Assembly: GCF_004297875.1 (NCBI RefSeq)
Contig: NZ_SCSK01000067.1
Location: forward strand, 62,001-126,000
DNA: 64,000 nucleotides
From: Pandoraea sp.
GTDB lineage: Bacteria; Pseudomonadota; Gammaproteobacteria; Burkholderiales; Burkholderiaceae
Reading direction: 5' to 3'
Below, one piece after another: positions 1 to 7,643 of the stretch. The notes below the pieces were generated by a model. That model made no database searches and was not told the DNA's origin. It saw only the letters and a program-made list of their open reading frames with translations. The number at the start of each line of letters is the position of its first letter. The stretch's first letter is position 1. Position numbers and translations under genes: made by a program.

Positions 1-965
1 AGACGCCGAAATTGCACAAAGTGCTGGCGGACGCCGGCATGGGCTCGCGCCGCGAAATGGAAGAGCTCATCATGGCCGGGCGCGTGTCCGTCAATGGCGA
101 GCCCGCCCATATCGGTCAGCGCATCATGCCGACCGACCAGGTTCGCATCAACGGCAAGCTCATCAAGCGAAAAATCATTCAGCGACCGCCGCGCGTGTTG
201 CTCTATCACAAACCGGCCGGGGAGATCGTCAGTCACGCAGACCCCGAAGGCCGGCCGTCGGTTTTCGATAAGTTGCCACCGATCAAATCGGCCAAATGGC
301 TCGCTGTGGGCCGACTGGACTTCAACACCGAAGGTCTGCTGATATTGACCACCTCCGGCGATCTGGCCAATCGCTTCATGCATCCTCGCTACGCGATCGA
401 GCGAGAGTATGCGGTACGGATCATGGGCGAATTGACCGAGAGCGCCCGTCAGCAACTGCTCAAGGGCGTCGAACTGGAAGATGGCCCGGCAAACTTCCTT
501 CGTTTGCAGGACGGTGGTGGCGAGGGCTCGAATCGTTGGTATCACGTCGCCCTGGCCGAGGGCCGCAATCGCGAAGTGCGTCGAATGTTCGAGGCCGTCG
601 GCCAAATGGTTAGCCGGCTGATTCGGACCCGGCACGGCCCGCTGACTTTGCCGCGCGGCTTGCGACGAGGCCGCTGGGAAGAGTTGGACGAGGCGCAGGT
701 GCGGGCGCTGCTCAACGCGGTCGGCATGAAAGCCCCGGGAGCGCAGCGCGGCGACGAACGACGGTCGGGCGATGGCGGCGCGCCACGCCGACAGCCGGAT
801 CCGATGCAAACTGCGCTAGGATATTTTGGCAAAGAGCCCGGTTTTGGTCAGCAACGTCGTGGCGGCGGTGCCGCCTGGGGTAATTACTCGCCATCTCGTG
901 GTGCCGAGACGCTGACCAGGCATCCGGGAGGGCGGGGGCGAGGCGGTCGAGGCCGGTCCGGCTAG
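1..965 (+). CDS. rluB: 23S rRNA pseudouridine synthase RluB (5' end cut off)
   Basis: RsuA/RluB-family pseudouridine synthase, which isomerises a uridine in helix 80/93 of 23S rRNA. The reading frame is open to the first base of the window, so the N-terminus (often a low-complexity extension in Burkholderiales) is missing. What is visible starts with an S4 RNA-binding domain (about the first 60 residues, GSRREMEELI...GRVSVNG), then the catalytic domain with the GRLDFNTEGLL motif; its Asp, at nt 318-320, is the catalytic residue. The tail beyond nt 740 is rich in Gly and Arg and resembles an RNA-binding extension. RluB is favoured over RsuA/RluE by the S4 domain plus the basic Gly-rich tail. 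It reads towards rimP but a promoter and terminator hairpin lie between them. Confidence 0.9.
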   Translation, partial: TPKLHKVLADAGMGSRREMEELIMAGRVSVNGEPAHIGQRIMPTDQVRINGKLIKRKIIQRPPRVLLYHKPAGEIVSHADPEGRPSVFDKLPPIKSAKWLAVGRLDFNTEGLLILTTSGDLANRFMHPRYAIEREYAVRIMGELTESARQQLLKGVELEDGPANFLRLQDGGGEGSNRWYHVALAEGRNREVRRMFEAVGQMVSRLIRTRHGPLTLPRGLRRGRWEELDEAQVRALLNAVGMKAPGAQRGDERRSGDGGAPRRQPDPMQTALGYFGKEPGFGQQRRGGGAAWGNYSPSRGAETLTRHPGGRGRGGRGRSG

Positions 966-1033
966 AAGCGCTGCCGAGGCCTGACGGCTGCGGCCGATAA
1001 GGCGGGATCGAGCCCGCTGCGCGGTCGTTGGCG

Positions 1034-1062
1034 TTGCAAATTGGACCGAAAACATATAAAAT
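1034..1062 (+). promoter_or_regulatory. Predicted sigma-70 promoter of the rimP-nusA-infB operon
   Basis: TTGCAA at 1034-1039 and TAAAAT at 1057-1062 are separated by 17 bp, a near-ideal housekeeping promoter in an AT-rich patch between rluB and rimP. The predicted start near 1069 gives a leader of about 185 nt before the rimP start codon. Confidence 0.6.
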
Positions 1063-1077
1063 CAAAAGATAAGCTAG

Positions 1078-1160
1078 TTTGCGCGTTGTGCAATATTTCC
1101 AAGAGCGCACCTCATGCGCAAAGAGGCGAGGAAAAATGGGCGTTCCGCCCATTTTTTTTT
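1078..1160 (+). terminator. Leader hairpins with intrinsic terminator upstream of rimP (candidate attenuator)
   Basis: An 11-bp stem (AAAAATGGGCG 1132-1142, CGCCCATTTTT 1146-1156) with loop TTC runs into a T tract ending at 1160, a textbook Rho-independent terminator. It lies about 65 nt after the predicted start and about 95 nt before rimP, on the same strand, so it must be read through for the operon to be expressed. TTTGCGC (1078-1084) pairs perfectly with GCGCAAA (1116-1122) just upstream, and a second GCGCA at 1105-1109 could compete for it. Premature terminators before rimP are described in other proteobacteria, and NusA itself acts on such hairpins. It could instead simply terminate rluB read-through. 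Confidence 0.65.
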
Positions 1161-1253
1161 GCTTTTGCCGAAAAGCGCCCCGGTGAGTGTGCGGCATGCG
1201 ATGGAGCCGATGAAAATAGGGCATTGACGCGAATTTTCAAAGGGTGAGCGAAT

Positions 1254-1712
1254 TTGCAGCTGTCAGAATTGATCGAGACGACCGTCATCGGGTTAGGTTA
1301 TGAGCTGGTCGATCTGGAACGATCCGGGGGCGGGCTGCTGCGCGTCTTTATCGATCAGCCGGCCGGTGTCGGGATCGACGATTGCGAGAAGGTCAGTCGG
1401 CAATTGTCGCATGTGCTGACGGTGGAGAATGTCGATTACGATCGGCTGGAGGTGTCCTCGCCAGGGCTGGATCGGCCGTTGCGCAAACTGGCCGATTTTG
1501 TCCGTTTTGCGGGTTGCGAAGCCGCGGTGACGCTGCGCCAACCTGTCTCGGGCCGCAAGCAGTTTCGTGGCATCCTGCATTCCCCCGTGGATGAAAGAAT
1601 AAACCTGGAATTCGAAGGAAAGGACGGCCCGGCGATGCTGGAGTTTACGCTGTCGGATATTGACCGTGCGCGCCTGGTGCCGCAGATTGATTTTAGGAGT
1701 CGCAAACGATGA
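1254..1712 (+). CDS. rimP: Ribosome maturation factor RimP
   Basis: RimP (152 aa) binds the 30S subunit and assists late maturation with S12 and S5. The sequence has the expected N-terminal alpha/beta domain (IDQPAGVGIDDCEKVSRQL, VDYDRLEVSSPGLDRPL) and a C-terminal SH3-like barrel. The start is TTG at 1254, with GGGTGA just upstream as ribosome binding site; the sequence from MQLSELIETTV matches the usual RimP N-terminus. The stop overlaps the nusA start (ATGA at 1709-1712), indicating translational coupling. First gene of the rimP-nusA-infB-rbfA-truB operon; expression probably depends on read-through of the leader terminator. Confidence 0.96.
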   Translation: MQLSELIETTVIGLGYELVDLERSGGGLLRVFIDQPAGVGIDDCEKVSRQLSHVLTVENVDYDRLEVSSPGLDRPLRKLADFVRFAGCEAAVTLRQPVSGRKQFRGILHSPVDERINLEFEGKDGPAMLEFTLSDIDRARLVPQIDFRSRKR

Positions 1713-3184
1713 GTCGCGAAGTGTTGTTGTTGGTCGATGCGCTCGCGCGCGAGAAGAACGTCAATAAGGACGTCGTATTCGCCGCGCTGGAAGCGGCGCT
1801 GGCCTCGGCCACCAAGAAACGCTATCAGGAAGATGCCGATATTCGCGTGGCAATCGATCGCGAGACCGGTGAGCACGAGTCTTTCCGCCGCTGGCTGGTA
1901 GTGCCCGACGAAGCGGGCTTGCAGGAGCCGGACCGCCAGATACTGCTGTTCGAGGCTCGTGAGCAGATTCCCGACATTGAGGTCGACGATTACATCGAAG
2001 AGCCGGTCGAATCCATCGAATTCGGGCGGATCGGCGCGCAAGCCGCCAAGCAGGTAATCTTGCAACGGATTCGGGATGCCGAGCGCGAGCAGATTCTGAA
2101 CGACTTTCTCGAGCGCGGCGAAAAGATCATGACCGGGACGGTCAAGCGTATCGACAAGGGCAACCTGATTGTCGAGTCTGGACGAGTCGAGGCGCTGCTG
2201 CGTCGCGATCAATTGATTCCAAAGGAAAATCTGCGCGTGGGCGACCGTGCCCGGGCATACATCGTCAAGGTCGATCGTACCGCCCGTGGACCGCAGATCG
2301 AACTGTCGCGTACTGCGCCTGAATTCCTCATCAAGCTTTTCGAGATCGAGGTGCCGGAAATCGAGCAGGGCCTGCTGGAAATCAAGTCAGCCGCGCGTGA
2401 TCCAGGCGTGCGTGCAAAAATAGCCGTTGTTGCTTACGATAAGCGTATCGACCCCATTGGTACCTGTGTGGGCATTCGTGGCACGCGAGTGCAGGCAGTG
2501 CGTAACGAGTTGGGCGGCGAGAACGTCGACATTGTGTTGTGGTCGGAAGACCCGGCGCAATTCGTGATCGGTGCTCTCGCGCCTGCCGCGGTTCAGTCGA
2601 TCGTGGTCGACGAAGAAAAGCACAGCATGGATGTGGTGGTCGATGAAAACGAACTGGCTGTCGCCATTGGGCGCAGTGGTCAGAATGTTCGTCTAGCCAG
2701 CGAGTTGACCGGATGGCAGATCAACATCATGACGCCGGACGAATCGGCCGAGAAGCAAAACCAGGAACACGGTGAGCTGCGCAAGCTGTTCATGCAGCGC
2801 CTCGACGTCGATGAAGAAATGGCGGATATCCTCATCGAGGAGGGCTTTTCCAGCCTCGAGGAAATCGCCTACGTTCCGCTCAACGAAATGCTTGAAATCG
2901 AGGCATTCGACGAGGATACGGTGCATGAATTGCGCAATCGTGCACGCGACGCGCTCCTGACGATGGCCATTGCCAGCGAAGAGAAGGTGGAAGGCGTAGC
3001 CCTCGATCTCAAGAGTCTGGACGGCATGACGACCGAGCTGCTATCGAAGCTGGCCGAGCACAACATTCAGACGCGTGATGATCTGGCCGAATTGGCCGTC
3101 GACGAACTGGTCGAGATGACCTCCATCGACGAAGAGCAGGCGAAGGCGCTGATCATGAAAGCGCGTGAGCATTGGTTCCAGTGA
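1709..3184 (+). CDS. nusA: Transcription termination/antitermination factor NusA
   Basis: NusA (491 aa) binds RNA polymerase and nascent RNA, promoting pausing, intrinsic termination and antitermination. Domains in order: N-terminal RNAP-binding domain (1-125), S1 domain (about 130-200), two KH domains (about 200-345; the motif VGIRGTRVQAV and the later AVAIGRSGQNVRLAS are visible) and two acidic C-terminal helix-hairpin-helix repeats (about 360-490), as in E. coli and other proteobacteria with full-length NusA. It overlaps rimP by 4 nt. Its presence downstream of a leader terminator suits feedback control, since NusA enhances hairpin-dependent termination; that link is inference. Confidence 0.98.
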   Translation: MSREVLLLVDALAREKNVNKDVVFAALEAALASATKKRYQEDADIRVAIDRETGEHESFRRWLVVPDEAGLQEPDRQILLFEAREQIPDIEVDDYIEEPVESIEFGRIGAQAAKQVILQRIRDAEREQILNDFLERGEKIMTGTVKRIDKGNLIVESGRVEALLRRDQLIPKENLRVGDRARAYIVKVDRTARGPQIELSRTAPEFLIKLFEIEVPEIEQGLLEIKSAARDPGVRAKIAVVAYDKRIDPIGTCVGIRGTRVQAVRNELGGENVDIVLWSEDPAQFVIGALAPAAVQSIVVDEEKHSMDVVVDENELAVAIGRSGQNVRLASELTGWQINIMTPDESAEKQNQEHGELRKLFMQRLDVDEEMADILIEEGFSSLEEIAYVPLNEMLEIEAFDEDTVHELRNRARDALLTMAIASEEKVEGVALDLKSLDGMTTELLSKLAEHNIQTRDDLAELAVDELVEMTSIDEEQAKALIMKAREHWFQ

Positions 3185-3229
3185 TTTGCCAGATCGCATG
3201 CATATGGAACAGTAAATTTTGAGTTAACC

Positions 3230-3248
3230 GCAAGGACTCGGTCCTTGC
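3230..3248 (+). other. Intergenic hairpin between nusA and infB
   Basis: GCAAGGAC (3230-3237) and GTCCTTGC (3241-3248) form a perfect 8-bp stem with loop TCG in the 78-nt nusA-infB gap. No T tract follows, so it is not a terminator; it may be an RNA processing or stability element just before the infB ribosome binding site (GAGG). Confidence 0.5.
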
Positions 3249-3262
3249 CTGAAGAGGTTTGA

Positions 3263-6142
3263 ATGGCGAGCATCAACGTAGCCCAATTTGCTGCAGAATT
3301 GAAAATGCCGGCCGGCGTCTTGCTGGAGCAATTGAAAGCCGCCGGTGTGGACAAGCGCAGCGCGGACGATTCACTGACTGAGGCCGACAAGGCCCAGTTG
3401 TTGGATCATCTGCGCCGGTCGCATGGTGCCGGTGACGGCGAGAAGAAAAAGATTACCTTGACGCGCCGTCAGACCTCTGAAATCAAACAGGCGGATTCCT
3501 CGGGAAAGGCCCGCACCATTCAGGTGGAAGTCCGCAAGAAGCGTGTCTTCGTCAAGCGGGACGACACGCCGATCGAGGTCGCCGAAGCGCAACCCGCCGA
3601 ACCGTTGGTCAGCGACGCGGAGCTTGCTCGGCGCGAGGAAGAGGCGCGCAGTCAGGCCGAACTTTTGGCGCGCCAGGCTGAAGAGCTGAGGGAACGTCAG
3701 GAGCGTCTTGCCCGCGAGGAAGCGGAGCGGCAGGCCCGCGAAGCGGCCGCTGCCGAGGCTGAACGAGAGCGCGCGGCCGCTGCTGCCGCGGCGGAGCGCG
3801 CTGCCCAGCACGCCACGACAGCCGTCGAACAAGAGGCAACGGTGCAGAGCGACGCGGGTGGCGCGACGCAGGCCGCCCAAGCTGATGACGGTAAAGAAGC
3901 CGCCGCTGCGGCGGCGCGCGAAGCCGAAGCGGCGCAAGCGCGCGCGGCCTCCGAACAGGCGCGTGTCGAGGAAGATGAAATCCGCAAGCGGCGTGCGGCC
4001 GCCGAGTCCGAGGCGCGCGCCATTCGCGAGATGATGAATGCGCCGCGCAAAGTGCTCAAGGCGCCCGAGCCTCAGCCAGCAGCAGCCAAAGCCGAAAGCA
4101 AGGGTACGCTCCACAAGCCTGCCAAGGCAGCCAAGCCGGAGGACAAGAAGGAGGAGAAGAAACCCGTCAGTGCGACGGTCGCCGCGGCCGACAAGAGCAA
4201 GAAGCCCGTCAAGCAGGCGGGCGCGCCGTCGACATGGCAGAAGGACGACGCCGGTCGCAAACGCAGCATCAAGACCCGCGGTGATTCCTCCGGCGGGGTC
4301 GGCGACGGCTGGCGCGGACCGAAGGGCCACCGCCGGCATGCCCAGGAAGATCATCGTCAGGTATTCCAGGCGCCGACCGAGCCGGTCGTGCGCGAGGTCA
4401 TGGTACCGGAGACCATTAGCGTGGCCGATCTGGCGCACAAGATGTCGGTCAAGGCGTCCGAGGTTATCAAGCTGATGATGAAGCTTGGCCAGATGGTCAC
4501 GATCAACCAAGTGCTTGATCAGGAAACGGCCATGATCGTGGTCGAGGAACTCGGGCACACGGCGATTGCGGCGAAACTGGATGATCCCGAAACGGCGCTC
4601 GATCTGGGTGGCGAACATGTCGATGCCGAAGCATTGCCGCGGCCGCCGGTAGTGACGGTGATGGGGCACGTCGATCATGGCAAGACCTCCTTGCTTGATT
4701 ACATCCGGCGCGCCAAGGTAGCGGCGGGCGAAGCGGGCGGCATTACCCAGCATATTGGCGCCTATCACGTCGAAACACCGCGTGGCGTGGTTACGTTCCT
4801 CGATACCCCGGGGCACGAGGCATTTACCGCCATGCGCGCGCGCGGTGCGCAATCGACCGATATCGTGATTCTGGTGGTTGCGGCCGACGACGGCGTGATG
4901 CCTCAGACCAAGGAGGCGATTGCACACGCGAAGGCCGCCGGCGTGCCTATCGTGGTGGCGCTCAACAAAATCGACAAGCCGGACGCGAATCCGGAGCGCG
5001 TCAAGCAGGAACTGGTCACCGAGGGCGTGGTGCCGGAAGAATATGGCGGCGATTCGCCGTTCGTGCCGGTGTCCGCCAAAACCGGACAAGGCATCGACGA
5101 TCTGCTCGAAAACGTCATTCTTCAGGCCGAAGTGCTAGAACTGAAGGCACCTGTCGAGGCACCGGCCAAGGGCATCGTGATCGAGGCGAAGCTGGATAAG
5201 GGCAAGGGACCTGTGGCTACCATTCTGGTGCAGTCCGGCACGCTGCGTCGCGGCGACATGGTGCTGGCCGGCCAGGCTTATGGCCGTGTGCGGGCCATGC
5301 TCGACGAAATCGGCAAACCCACCAAAGAGGCCGGGCCATCGATTCCCGTCGAGATTCAAGGGCTATCCGAAGTGCCGGGCGCTGGCGAGGAAGTGCTGGT
5401 GCTGCCCGATGAGCGCAAGGCGCGCGAAATCGCACTGTTCCGTCAGGGCAAGTTCCGTGACGTGAAGCTGGCCAAGCAGCAGGCAGCCAAACTCGAGAAC
5501 ATGTTCGATCAGATGGCCGAGGGCGAAGTGCAGACCTTGGCGTTGATCGTCAAGGCCGACGTTCAGGGCTCCCAGGAAGCATTGGTGCACGCTCTGAACA
5601 AGCTGTCGACCGCCGAAGTTCGGGTGCAGATCGTGCATGCCGCCGTTGGCGGTATCAGCGAGTCGGACGTCAACCTGGCCACGGCCTCGAAGGCGGTCAT
5701 TATCGGCTTCAACACCCGTGCCGATGCGCTTGCGCGGAAACTGGCCGAAGCCAACGGTATCGACATTCGCTACTACAACATCATCTACGACGCGGTGGAT
5801 GAAGTGAAGGCCGCCATGTCGGGCATGTTGTCGCCGGAGAAGAAGGAAGAAGTCACTGGCCTGGTGTCAGTGCGCCAGGTGTTCAAGGTGCCGAAGGTTG
5901 GAACGGTGGCTGGCTGTATGGTCCTCGAAGGCGTGGTCAAGCGTTCGTCGTCGGTCCGTGTGCTACGCGACAACGTGGTCATCCATACTGGCGAGCTGGA
6001 TTCGCTCAAGCGCTTCAAGGACGACGTCAGGGAAGTCAAGGCAGGCTTCGAGTGCGGTATGTCGGTGAAGAACTTCAATGACATCCAGGAAGGTGACCAG
6101 TTTGAAGTTTTCGAAATCACGGAGGTTGCCCGTACCCTGTGA
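3263..6142 (+). CDS. infB: Translation initiation factor IF-2
   Basis: IF-2 (959 aa), the GTPase that places fMet-tRNA on the 30S subunit and drives subunit joining. An N-terminal IF2-N domain (1-50) is followed by a long Ala/Glu/Arg-rich charged linker (about 110-300), a second IF2-N domain (about 380-430), then the G domain: G1 GHVDHGKT at 468-475, DTPGH from 514, NKID at 568-571. Domains II, III and IV complete the protein to VARTL. ATG at 3263 is preceded by a GAGG Shine-Dalgarno. Its stop overlaps the GTG at 6139, but that GTG is not taken as the rbfA start. Shorter isoforms from internal starts, as in E. coli, are possible but not visible here. Confidence 0.98.
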   Translation: MASINVAQFAAELKMPAGVLLEQLKAAGVDKRSADDSLTEADKAQLLDHLRRSHGAGDGEKKKITLTRRQTSEIKQADSSGKARTIQVEVRKKRVFVKRDDTPIEVAEAQPAEPLVSDAELARREEEARSQAELLARQAEELRERQERLAREEAERQAREAAAAEAERERAAAAAAAERAAQHATTAVEQEATVQSDAGGATQAAQADDGKEAAAAAAREAEAAQARAASEQARVEEDEIRKRRAAAESEARAIREMMNAPRKVLKAPEPQPAAAKAESKGTLHKPAKAAKPEDKKEEKKPVSATVAAADKSKKPVKQAGAPSTWQKDDAGRKRSIKTRGDSSGGVGDGWRGPKGHRRHAQEDHRQVFQAPTEPVVREVMVPETISVADLAHKMSVKASEVIKLMMKLGQMVTINQVLDQETAMIVVEELGHTAIAAKLDDPETALDLGGEHVDAEALPRPPVVTVMGHVDHGKTSLLDYIRRAKVAAGEAGGITQHIGAYHVETPRGVVTFLDTPGHEAFTAMRARGAQSTDIVILVVAADDGVMPQTKEAIAHAKAAGVPIVVALNKIDKPDANPERVKQELVTEGVVPEEYGGDSPFVPVSAKTGQGIDDLLENVILQAEVLELKAPVEAPAKGIVIEAKLDKGKGPVATILVQSGTLRRGDMVLAGQAYGRVRAMLDEIGKPTKEAGPSIPVEIQGLSEVPGAGEEVLVLPDERKAREIALFRQGKFRDVKLAKQQAAKLENMFDQMAEGEVQTLALIVKADVQGSQEALVHALNKLSTAEVRVQIVHAAVGGISESDVNLATASKAVIIGFNTRADALARKLAEANGIDIRYYNIIYDAVDEVKAAMSGMLSPEKKEEVTGLVSVRQVFKVPKVGTVAGCMVLEGVVKRSSSVRVLRDNVVIHTGELDSLKRFKDDVREVKAGFECGMSVKNFNDIQEGDQFEVFEITEVARTL

Positions 6143-6151
6143 CACGACGCG

Positions 6152-6172
6152 ATGCCGGGCTGAGCCCGGCAT
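6152..6172 (+). other. Intergenic hairpin between infB and rbfA
   Basis: ATGCCGGGC (6152-6160) and GCCCGGCAT (6164-6172) form a perfect 9-bp stem with loop TGA, 10 nt after the infB stop. No T tract follows. It could protect or process the polycistronic mRNA. Confidence 0.5.
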
Positions 6173-6210
6173 ATCGTCGAGTCCTCGCGGTCCACGCGCT
6201 TGAGAGTTCG

Positions 6211-6582
6211 ATGCCGAAAAAACGCAGTACGCCAGACCGCAATTTGCGTATCGCCGACCAGATCCAGCGTGATCTTTCGGCGATCATCATGCGCGAAATC
6301 AAAGACCCCCGGATTGGGATGGTCACAATTCAAAGTGTCGCGCTGACGCCCGATTACGCTCACGCCAAGATTTATTTCACCACGCTTACCGGAGATCCGG
6401 AAAAAACGCGTATCGCGCTGAATGAGGCAGCCGGCTTTCTCCGCAGCCTGTTGTTCAAATTGCTGCATATTCATACCGTGCCGACGCTGCATTTTGTGCA
6501 TGACAAATCCATCGAGCAAGCCATCGAAATGTCAAAATTGATCGATGTCGCTAACGCCGATCGGGCCAAAGACGACGAATGA
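6211..6582 (+). CDS. rbfA: 30S ribosome-binding factor RbfA
   Basis: RbfA (123 aa) is a KH-fold protein that binds immature 30S subunits near the 5' end of 16S rRNA and is needed for cold-adapted ribosome assembly. The family signature is clear: RNLRIADQIQRDL, IKDPRIG, and the PTLHFVHDKSIEQA segment. I chose ATG 6211 (MPKKRSTPDRN), which matches family N-termini and has GAGAG upstream; the GTG at 6139 would read through the infB-rbfA hairpin and add 24 unrelated residues. It lies in the nusA-infB operon, 43 nt before truB. Confidence 0.95.
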   Translation: MPKKRSTPDRNLRIADQIQRDLSAIIMREIKDPRIGMVTIQSVALTPDYAHAKIYFTTLTGDPEKTRIALNEAAGFLRSLLFKLLHIHTVPTLHFVHDKSIEQAIEMSKLIDVANADRAKDDE

Positions 6583-6625
6583 GCCGTGCGGGCGGTCGTT
6601 GTTCGATCGCCCTTTTTCTGCCGAT

Positions 6626-7606
6626 ATGCCTGACCTCAAGCCAAACGCCGAACGCAAACGCCGGCCCCGATTGCCTCTGAGTGGCGTACTGCTTCTCGAC
6701 AAGCCGCTGGGACTGTCGTCGAACGATGCGCTGATGCGCGCCAAACGGCTACTCAATGCCCAAAAGGCCGGGCACACCGGTACGCTTGATCCACTGGCTA
6801 CCGGGCTTTTGCCGCTATGTTTTGGCGAAGCCACCAAATTCGCCCAGGACTTGCTCGATGCCGACAAGACGTATCTTGCCAGCGTGAGACTGGGGAGGCG
6901 CACGGCGACCGGCGACGCCGAGGGCGAGGTGGTGTCCGAGCGTCAGGTGAATGTCGGCTCGGCCGATGTCGAAGCGATTTTGCGCCGCTTTACCGGCGTG
7001 ATTGATCAGGTCCCGCCGATGTACTCGGCGCTCAAGCGAGACGGCAAACCGCTCTATGAGTATGCCCGGGCAGGGCAAGTCCTCGAGCGCGAACCCCGGC
7101 GCGTGACGATTCATCAACTGGAATTGACCGATAGCCAGCTTCCGCAGGCGCCGACGCTGATCCTGCGTGTGCATTGCAGCAAGGGGACGTACGTGCGTAC
7201 CCTGGCCGAGGATATTGGCGAGGCGTTAGGATGCGGCGCCCATTTGACGGGACTTCGCCGTATTGGCGTGGGTGTGCTGACATTGGATGGCGCAGTCACG
7301 CTCGAAGACCTCGAAGCGCTGGAGGAAGGGCAGCGTGCGGCCCGATTGGCCCCGCTCGATGCGTTGCTTCAGCAGTTGCCAAGCCTGACACTTTCCGACG
7401 ATCTGGCGCGCCGCTTTTGTCACGGGCAGCGCCTGCGACTGGACGACACGACGGCCCCGTCGTGTTCGCCGAGCGTTGTGTCGGCCGAGGCGTTGGTACG
7501 CGTCTACGGTAGCCTCGACCCCGCGCGAACGCCAGCGCTCCTTGGCGTAGCAATACGCAGCTCCGATGGCTTGCTGGTGCCCCGCCGGCTCATCGCACAA
7601 CCCTGA
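6626..7606 (+). CDS. truB: tRNA pseudouridine(55) synthase TruB
   Basis: TruB (326 aa) makes pseudouridine 55 in the T-loop of tRNAs. The catalytic motif GHTGTLDPLATGLL places the nucleophilic Asp at residue 55; the later GTYVRTLAEDIG segment (KGTYVR) is also diagnostic. A C-terminal PUA-like region follows. ATG 6626 (MPDLKPNAERKRRPR) is preferred over an upstream GTG inside rbfA because conserved sequence begins about 15 residues later. It is the last gene of the rimP operon and faces the drug-pump operon, whose last gene ends 38 bp downstream on the other strand. Confidence 0.95.
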   Translation: MPDLKPNAERKRRPRLPLSGVLLLDKPLGLSSNDALMRAKRLLNAQKAGHTGTLDPLATGLLPLCFGEATKFAQDLLDADKTYLASVRLGRRTATGDAEGEVVSERQVNVGSADVEAILRRFTGVIDQVPPMYSALKRDGKPLYEYARAGQVLEREPRRVTIHQLELTDSQLPQAPTLILRVHCSKGTYVRTLAEDIGEALGCGAHLTGLRRIGVGVLTLDGAVTLEDLEALEEGQRAARLAPLDALLQQLPSLTLSDDLARRFCHGQRLRLDDTTAPSCSPSVVSAEALVRVYGSLDPARTPALLGVAIRSSDGLLVPRRLIAQP

Positions 7607-7614
7607 AACGAGCT

Positions 7615-7639
7615 CTCGCAGTCGACGAACGACTGCGGG
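7615..7639. terminator. Possible hairpin between convergent truB and emrB-like gene
   Basis: CGCAGTCG (7617-7624) pairs with CGACTGCG (7630-7637); flanking bases extend the stem to about 10 bp with loop ACGAA. It fills the 37-bp gap between convergent genes, but there is no T tract on either strand, so intrinsic termination is doubtful. Confidence 0.35.
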
Positions 7640-7643
7640 CAGA

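Noticed and set aside
712..1224. 170-codon minus-strand frame over the rluB end and rimP leader
   Set aside because: Low-complexity translation, overlaps the rluB Gly/Arg tail and the leader hairpins.
1041..1247. 68-codon frame in the rimP leader
   Set aside because: It would translate across the intrinsic terminator, with a poor start and no domain.
3371..5089. A 572-codon open frame on the minus strand opposite infB
   Set aside because: It mirrors the high-GC codon pattern of infB, gives no recognisable domain, and infB is unmistakable on the plus strand.
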